Part shown: positions 44,090 through 50,330 of the stretch, in pieces
Layout: each line of letters begins with the position of its first letter
Position numbering within the stretch: position 1 is the first letter of the stretch
NCBI RefSeq assembly: GCF_019112545.1
Contig: NW_025064938.1
Location: 149,031 to 199,360 of the forward strand
Direction of reading: 5' to 3'
From: Guyanagaster necrorhizus
Lineage: Eukaryota > Basidiomycota > Agaricomycetes > Agaricales > Physalacriaceae
DNA length: 50,330 nucleotides
Notes under the pieces: model-generated
Database searches by the model: none
What the model was told of the DNA's origin: nothing
What the model saw: only the letters and a program-made list of their open reading frames with translations
Position numbers and translations under genes: made by a program

Positions 44090-44290
44090 ATAGACGAATA
44101 TGATCACATTTCCCCTCTTCAGATCTTCTGTAGCCGAACTAGCCGGTTGGCAAACTTTGGACTCGAATGCTGTGAACCTATGCCGCCGATGACGCCACCA
44201 GCCTCTGAACACTACGACCTACGACTATGATGAGCCCCGACAATCCCCATACGAGAGCGAGCATCAAATTGCCTGGGTTACGTGTCTATC
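44090..44290 (-). pseudogene. Family P relic (third copy of the small membrane protein)
   Basis: On the - strand 'NLMLALVWGLSGLIIVVGR' matches the second membrane span of family P ('FDIVWGIAVLLLVLIV'). In another frame 'SSATEDLK' is followed by 'RGNVII', matching 'YSSATEDLEGQK' at 38.8 kb. At DNA level TTCGGCTACAGAAGATCTG here compares with TTCGGCCACAGAAGATTTG in copy 1. The two parts are separated by stops and a frame change. No first exon was recognised. The relic sits just beyond the end of the 7-TM gene on the other strand. Confidence 0.5.
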
Positions 44291-45089
44291 AGCATTAGCT
44301 TCTGTTTGAAGAGAAGAGAGAGGCATACTACGGGAAGTCACTGTAAAGCGCTTCACGTTTTCTGCTTAGGAAATTAAGGTGAAACTGCGAAAAGAGATAC
44401 CGTAATAAATGATGTACCCTAATAAGGATACGGATCGATTGATATATCCGGACGATACCTGAGTTGTGTTGGTCCCCAACCTCCCTTTAGAAGCGATGGA
44501 GCCAAATGGTTCAAATCCGCCACTGATTTTGTTTCCCACCCTAGCTTCAGAGATGTTTGAATGAATCTACGTTGAAGCGCAAAGTGAAATGAAGGAGTCT
44601 GCTGCAATGCAATGAGGATGCACACCACAGTATTTTGGCTATGCAAAAGTTACGCACTATTATGATGCTCAAGATGAGTAATTGATGAGTAAATTGGTCG
44701 CGGATATCACTTATGCTCAATGGCCTATAATTAGCTGCTGGCAGTTCCCTTGCCGTCGCTAACGGATCTTCGGAAAACCTGACGAAGCGAAGATACCGTG
44801 GTCGCCAGTCGGCGGTGATTGGAAGATATTCGGAGCCCTGGCACGGTCCGGTGCCTCCGGGATCACGTGTTGCATGGCCGGAGATGCCTGCTTGTCCGTA
44901 GCTGCAACTGAGACCATCGCTAGCCGTTGCCGATTCCTAGCGATACGGTTCCAATATGTCTTAACTTGCGAAATTTTGTCGTACAAGCGCTCATTTTATC
45001 AGACTTCTGTCATTCTATTTGTATTCTCGGGGACTTCGTATATCGTGGGACGCCCTTGTAACTAAACAGAATGAGTTTCATATCGAAGT
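44291..45089. other. Intergenic, holds repeat copy D
   Basis: No coding sequence is supported. The dispersed repeat at 44840-44955 is the only feature I could recognise. Confidence 0.5.
44840..44955 (+). repeat. Dispersed repeat, copy D
   Basis: Same family as 636-760. It starts GGCACGGTCCGGTGCCTCCG, has GATCACGTGTTGCATGG, GCTTGTCCGTAGCTGCA and GAGACCATCGCTAGC, and ends CGATACGGTTCCAAT. Best kept of the four in the CACGTG region. Intergenic, about 150 bp before the 3' end of the hydrolase gene. Confidence 0.75.
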
Positions 45090-46319
45090 CTACGCCATGT
45101 CAAGAAACGCATCAAGGGCCTTTTCAGGATCATCCCAATGCACCTAATAAAGGCAGCATAAGTTCGGGATGTACGACGATATTACTCCACGGACAGACAC
45201 GCACAAAATGATTAGCCCCTTTGATAATCTTGTGATGGAATTCCTTCGCACCCGCTCCCCTTAGCTTCTTCGAATCGTCCTGCACAGCCCACAAGCCAGC
45301 AATACCAAAAGCACACGTCTTGTCTCCACAGACAAACGATCTCCTCATATTCGGAAACACCTCCGAGTCCAAAAAAGCTTTCCGATACGCGCCCAGAATC
45401 TGTTTCGAGAAAAAGAACAAGAACGGCAGATCCGTCGCTGCATCCTCCCCATAGCGCTGAATCTCCAGAGGCACACCGTTGAAGAATGTGGGCGCACGAG
45501 AAGGGGAGGCCAAAACCCAGGACAGCTTGTCAAGGTCACGCCCCACGATGTCGGTATGGTCAAAATAAGACGTGCACCACTGCACGAACGCGGCTAGGCG
45601 GAGGTTCTCCGGAACCGTGTTGTCTACGAGGAACGTCCAGTTCTGCTTAAGGGTGGGTAACCCTAGTGCGGTTGGGGCGGGTTCTGTCGCGGATTAGAGT
45701 TTGAGTAGGGAAAGACAAGGCCGAGGCGTACCGTAAAGAATTAAGGAACGCATGTAGTCACTTAGACGACTGAGGACGTCCTGTGGAAGTGAATCGACGC
45801 TTGATATTGCCATAGGAGCAAAGGTCGCGCCGATAGACCATCCAAGGAATGCGACCCCACCACCGCTCGAGATCGACGGAAGCTTGAATTTCTGTATGAA
45901 GATATCAATGAAAATAGCAATTTCATGCCCTCGAGCCTCGACTAATGCCTCTCGCTGAGAATCGTCAGTACCTCCAGTTTCAGTGATTATGAGTTCCTCC
46001 ACGGAGAGTAGCGTCGAACCAGGAAAGGGACGCCTATTCAGCGCGACAAAGCGCACGCCTTTGGATGGAGCGAGATCTATCACTCGCTGGAAAATCTCTG
46101 GAAATGTGCCATAGGGGGAATGCTCAAAAAGAGAACAGGACGGTACTGACCCTTGGTAAAGATCATACCATGAATGGCAAAGATAGTGATGTACGACGGC
46201 TGGGCAGGCGCGCCGCTGTCAATGTAGGATAGCTCGACGCCGGCCGATGTATTAACTACGAGAGTGTTTAGTATCATGATATGGTGAGGATTACTGATAG
46301 GATTGAACAGACCGCCCAT
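45090..46319 (-). CDS. Alpha/beta-hydrolase-fold protein, 355 aa
   Basis: Exons on the - strand: 46151-46319, 45732-46097, 45205-45683 and 45090-45143. Introns are 53, 48 and 61 bp, GT-AG and in phase. There is no signal peptide, so it is probably cytosolic. Motifs in order are 'ITIFAIHGMIFTKG' (oxyanion strand), 'PSKGVRFVALNRRPFPGST', the nucleophile elbow 'FLGWSIGATFAPMA' with Ser in GWSIG, and 'LYEPAPTALGLP'. 'IAGLWAVQDD' and the terminal 'GANHFVHWDDPEKALDAFL' carry the likely catalytic His. This matches a common Agaricomycete hydrolase family of unknown substrate. The final 54-nt exon is needed for the conserved C-terminus; read-through would give a stop soon after 'GALG'. An alternative start is the ATG at 46277, which family members would favour. 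Confidence 0.88.
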
Positions 46320-48798
46320 AATATATTATCAGCCTGGTGAAAATATGGACCCAGAGTGAAATTCTATTTGATGGTGAGAAGGCGGCAATCACGCTGGACC
46401 TTCTGACCGCGTGATGGCGGGCGCTGTCGTCGAATTTTGCATACGGTCCAAATCGTCGGAGACGCCAAAAGTACGCCTGTCATCGCCAAAGAATAAACCT
46501 CCGGCTATGTAGGTATTGAGAGGTGTGTTTGACTCTCCAGTAAAACTTACTGCGATGGATAGGCAGATAATAGCCGTCCCGAGATGGCCACTTGCTGAAT
46601 AGCCGCTCGGGCATATCGCTATAGGGTTCAACTAAATGCTGAAAGGAAATAGAGAAGGTGCAATAGAACATCAAGATTCCGGGTGTGGCTAGAGTTGGGA
46701 AGGGCATGGTAAGAGTAATGGATGAGTACAGCATGAGGAGCTATATCATGACAGATCAAACCAACGTTCAAAGTTAGAAGCTCGGGATTCTCATGGGTGC
46801 TGGGGTAAATCAAGGAAAGGAGCTATTGCCGCAGTTGATGCAGACTACTCTTCCATTCCTCCAGGATCACAGGCAATGTTCTTCCTCAACCACGACGTTT
46901 CAGTAAGCCAGAATTGACAAAAAGTTTGGGCATTAAAGCAGAAAGCAGTCTGTCTAGATAGGCAACTGAAAGAGGCTGAAGTTTTCTCCGTGTAACTCTT
47001 GCGGGAATCTGAGATCACTGAGCGATGTAATAAGTATCCGCGCACAAGGGCAAGACATCTGTGCGATGAATGATATCGATTAGACAGCGCCTTCATCACC
47101 AATGTGATATAGCTTCCAAGGGGATTATAAACTGCGTTCTGTAATATCATGCAGCATGATTTATATGGTCCAATTATAAATAGAAGGATATCAAAAACTG
47201 ACATCTAGATTAACAACTTTTCTCATACAAGATTCATGAACGCCTCCAAACCCAACGATATACGATCTAGCCATCCAAGGTCCTGCACCTCTACAAAGAC
47301 AAAATGCACCGAAATAAATTTCGAGACAGTGACGCGTATAGCCTGTATAGGTACCATCAAGATGCGGCCACAGTCTAAGATAAAAGGCATACCTGATTTA
47401 TTTTTACTCTTTCTTCATCATACTGGAACTTGAAATGTTTTCTACTCAGCCGAGTTCACGGTCGAGAGCCATCCAAAGCAGTACCATCAGTTCGGATTAT
47501 CGAGCGAATAGGTGGCTGGCTGATCCTAGGTTGCAAACGAATAAACATGAATCAAAGAGAAGGAGAAAAAGGCATGCGTTCACCTATATATATAAAATAG
47601 CCACGCTGAACAAAAGTGACAGGGCACAAAATATCCAATATCCGAGCTATGCATGGTTGGTATCGTACATACGAAGGGTCCGTCCAAGCAAGAAAAGAGC
47701 CATCGAGGGTTCTGAGCAAGTCCTGAGTACTTTATTCAAGTCATGTAGCGACGGAGTAACAGATCCATACTACAGCTTGACGTCTGAATCTGCAGTGTTA
47801 CATATAACACGTGCTGTATATGCACGAAGTACGCGCAGGGATAGGGGTACAGTAGGAGAGGCAGTCCAGGTAGGTCCTGGCAAGAGGAAAGATAGGCCAT
47901 AACTTTGATTCATGTTTGCCTTCGCCTTCCCGTGTCGCATGTAGCCGCCGGCTCTCCAGGCGCCTTCGCTCAACTTTCGTTTTCACCCCATACATAGCAA
48001 TGGTTCCTGTTTCTCCATCCACTTCATTGGTATAAAGCTCCATTATAACGCCCAAGCCTTCCGCAGGCTTAAAGCACGGCAATTTGGCCCGACCCATGGC
48101 AGCGGTAACAAATTAAAGCTTCTCAAGCTCAACTCAAGTTTCAGTTTCTTACGGACCAGGCTCAACAAAAATCTACACGAATCAGTTTTCTATTACTAAC
48201 TCAAAGCTTCCAGTCTAAGAAAGTGACGCGCGTTCATATCACCTAATAGAGTACACTGTTAGCTATAATGTAGACCTCATACAGCGTAGCGATAAGCAGA
48301 AACGCGGTGAGGGTGCTCGACGGACCGTATTCAATATATATAGTCCATCCCGACATAAGGGGGTATCGAGCTCGGCCGGCGGGATACGACGGAGCTCCTG
48401 CTTGCTAATCCAACATCCAGTTCTGCGAACATCCAGGACTTGCACATCGTATGGTACGTGACATGGGATATCCGTGACCTCACTGCATTGTCTTGGTGTT
48501 TCATTTGCTGCGCACAATAAAGTTTTTGAACTTCGCTGAACGCCACTCTCGAAATGCTGCAATATGGCACCTTTTAGGACAGTCTGGGCCAGTCGAAGCA
48601 CAAGCGTTGGAAATTTGACAAAGGAGCAATCTTTGTCTTTATCATTGTCCGTGCCCTATATATTAGCGCTGAACTTTCACAGCGCTCATGTTCTTCCACC
48701 TTTGCCAGTATTTTCATTTCTACGAGGTATCCCATCGGTTATAAGCCTCCATATTCCTGCTGAATCCGTATCACCTTCCAGGAGCCGACCTTGATATC
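46320..48798. other. 2.5 kb without a firmly supported gene
   Basis: On the - strand, 46389-46813 has hydrophobic frames ('LATPGILMFYCTFSISF', 'GTAIICLSIAVSF') that could be a small decayed membrane protein, but I could not keep a phase. Overlapping antisense frames lie at 47435-47902 (+, 155 codons, Arg/Ser-rich) and 47798-48097 (-, 99 codons, 'MGRAKLPCFKPAEGLGVIME'). At most one could be real. A 112-codon - frame at 48263-48601 has no motif. Confidence 0.4.
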
Positions 48799-49621
48799 AT
48801 GACCAGCGAAATTTCTTGTTCGATCTGTGGATCTAAAGGCGAATGTGAGGTGAACCATGGAATAAAAATGCCCCAGCTAACGATGGTTAGGCCCTCAAAA
48901 GGAGCAAATACGTGTTAAAGAACCTTCCGAGCGGGAACCAATCCAGAACTTTGGCGATTTACCTGCAAATGTCCTAAGGAAGATCTTCCTCCTCCTCCTG
49001 GATGAAAACGGGTTTAACTTCAGCGACATCATACAAGGACCGTGGGTATTTACATACGTATGCAGCTCCTGGAGAGCCGTTGCTCTTACCTATCCTTGCT
49101 TATGGTCCAATATCATTGTCGACCATTCCTCATTCCGCGCACATAAGAGTCACATCGTCTGGGCTCCGATGTACTTGAAGCAACCCTTTCCTCATTCCAT
49201 CATTCATGACCCTCTCTCCCTGCTCTCTACCGTCCTCTCACGGGCTGGCGCCCATGACCTCTCCTTACACGTGGACTTCTCGAAAGGATATATCAACCCA
49301 TACGAACGATTTATCATGCGGTTGCTTCTCTTGCGATTATCCCAAAAATCAAACCAGTGGAGTATTGTCTTCCTCCATTTACCACGCAACATGGTAGACG
49401 GCCTTTTTGGTATTTACCGCCAGCTTCCGAAGCTCATAAGCCTGCATCTCGCGATAAGCACATGCGAAGAGGCGTGGAAAGATGACATGATCACGGCGTT
49501 TGAGACAGCGCCGATGTTGGTGTTCGTTACATTGCAAGGACTGTCGTTCACCACCTGGATCTTGCTTCCATGGCGGCAGCTTGTGTATTTCTACGACGAC
49601 CGAAATTCACAATATATTTAG
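48799..49621 (+). CDS. F-box protein, 258 aa, C-terminally short
   Basis: Exon 1 48799-48844 and exon 2 48891-49621. The 46-bp intron has a GTGAGG donor, a CTAAC branch site and a GGTTAG acceptor, and it alone gives an open frame. The N-terminus 'MTSEISCSICGSKGEC' has a Cys pair common in this class. The F-box follows: 'LPANVLRKIFLLLL', 'GPWVFTYVCSSWRAVAL' and 'PCLWSNIIVD'. Leucine-rich segments come next ('GAHDLSLHVDF', 'LPKLISLHLAIS', 'APMLVFVTLQGLS'). Family members usually run to 450-550 residues, while this ends after 'LVYFYDDRNSQYI' at a TAG. Either it lost its C-terminal repeats or the stop is recent. The F-box itself is intact, so binding to Skp1 is possible. Confidence 0.72.
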
Positions 49622-50015
49622 ATTCCAGGTGACGCCGGTAGACAAGGAAGAATGGATCCTGTATCCCGTGAAATAAACAAATATCATGTTTTAGCGAGAG
49701 ACATTTCCCGTCGTTAGCAAGACAGTCTGATGATGGTAGGAACTGAATACTGATGCCCCCTCTTTCACTTTTACCACCACCACCACTGGGACGCTTACCG
49801 TATTGTCTGAAATGTATTTTGTTCGTAAAGATGGAAGAAGGCGAAATGTGCAAAGGTTACTTCCCTACCAGTGTGTATTTTAACACTCCAATGCATCCTT
49901 CCAGAAACCCAAAGTGAAATCGAGTCTAATGTCCGCACTGCCATCTGATGTAATGAAGGTCTCATACGTCTCCTACATTCTGGGCAAGTAGGCCTAGAGA
50001 AAAGAAACGAAGCTG
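49622..50015. other. Intergenic between two F-box genes
   Basis: No coding sequence could be joined to either neighbour. The region should hold the 3' end of the first gene and the promoter of the second. Confidence 0.45.
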
Positions 50016-50222
50016 ATGTCACAGCCTCGGATTGCGAGCCTTCCACCAAAATTGCTTAGCGAAATATTCGCTCTCGCATTAGGAAATGATTTTTTCAATC
50101 CGTCACATACCCAGACCGGTCCGTGGGCACTCAGCTACGTATGTCGTTCATGGAGATCTGCGGCATGTAGTGATTCTGCGCTCTGGACGTCTATCATTAT
50201 CGATGACAGCTCTGTCCATTGA
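50016..50222 (+). CDS. F-box protein, N-terminal part at window edge, possibly broken
   Basis: The frame opens at an ATG (50016) with 'IASLPPKLLSEIFALAL', then 'GPWALSYVCRSWRSAA' and 'ALWTSIIIDDSS', a well-kept F-box. It closes at a TGA after 'SSVH' (50220-50222). The following DNA reads 'LQILHNTLEYASN' in another frame and then a stop before the window ends, so family-like sequence continues out of frame. Either an intron with a donor near the Ser codons restores it or the gene is truncated. It lies about 400 bp after another F-box gene on the same strand, suggesting a local F-box expansion. Confidence 0.6.
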   Translation: MSQPRIASLPPKLLSEIFALALGNDFFNPSHTQTGPWALSYVCRSWRSAACSDSALWTSIIIDDSSVH

Positions 50223-50330
50223 TATGCAGGCTACATGTCCAGCCCTATAATTTGCAAATTCTGCATAACACACTAGAATATGCTAGTAACTGAGAATCAT
50301 TAGCCAGTAAAGGACTATGGCTGAGGCTCC

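Noticed and set aside
47435..47902. 155-codon Arg/Ser-rich + frame
   Set aside because: Overlapped by an equally plausible antisense frame at 47798-48097; neither has motifs, so I could not choose and called neither.
1..50330. Biosynthetic gene cluster or defence system
   Set aside because: I saw no PKS, NRPS, terpene cyclase, P450, nuclease or reverse transcriptase; the hydrolases and membrane proteins alone do not make a pathway.

Overview
This window is nuclear DNA of a mushroom-forming fungus (Basidiomycota, Agaricomycetes). The signs are genes cut by many introns of about 41-65 bp, an intron-containing tRNA-Asn, and protein families typical of that class: F-box proteins with an 'LPxELLxEIF...GPWxLxxVCxxWR' type N-terminus, DUF6534-type 7-TM proteins, an SRPK-like kinase and a CON-6 protein. 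I built the gene models by hand, joining exons wherever splice signals, reading phase and family pattern all agreed. Family names come from recognition, not from database searches.

Layout. 1-5.7 kb is repeat-rich: the 3' end of an unknown gene, a solo LTR, a 1.8-kb tract with no CpG at all, a broken kinase gene, a CpG-poor gag-like ORF and a fragment of a paralogue of the first gene. 6.0-7.5 kb is a secreted-stalk, single-pass membrane protein (- strand). 9.28 kb is tRNA-Asn(GTT). 11.4-12.9 kb is a secreted alpha/beta-hydrolase (+). 13.7-15.1 kb is an F-box gene whose reading frame depends on an odd intron (+). 15.5-17.2 and 18.6-20.7 kb are two adjacent DUF6534-like 7-TM genes (-) with 14 and 20 exons, GC-AG introns and a possible 1-nt exon. 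21-25.5 kb has no gene I could support. 25.5-26.1 kb is CON-6 (-). 27.1-28.2, 33.4-34.6 (-) and 42.7-43.9 kb (+) are three paralogues of a second 7-TM family with almost identical exon sizes. 29.9-30.4 (+), 38.7-39.1, 41.0-41.3 and 44.1-44.3 kb (-) are small membrane proteins or relics with a shared C-terminal 'DLExQK' motif. 30.6-32.1 kb is a secreted bacterial-type solute-binding protein (-). 35.1 kb is a second solo LTR. 35.6-37.8 kb is an F-box pseudogene (+). 45.1-46.3 kb is a second alpha/beta-hydrolase (-). 48.8 kb to the end holds two more F-box genes (+).

How it fits together. I see no biosynthetic cluster or operon. The window looks like a fast-changing accessory region with expanded membrane and F-box families, local duplication, decay, and old transposons marked by CpG loss. 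The most unusual points are the CpG-void tract, a dispersed repeat of about 130 bp present four times in one orientation, the odd splicing in the DUF6534 pair and the F-box gene, and the interleaved 7-TM and small-membrane-protein families.
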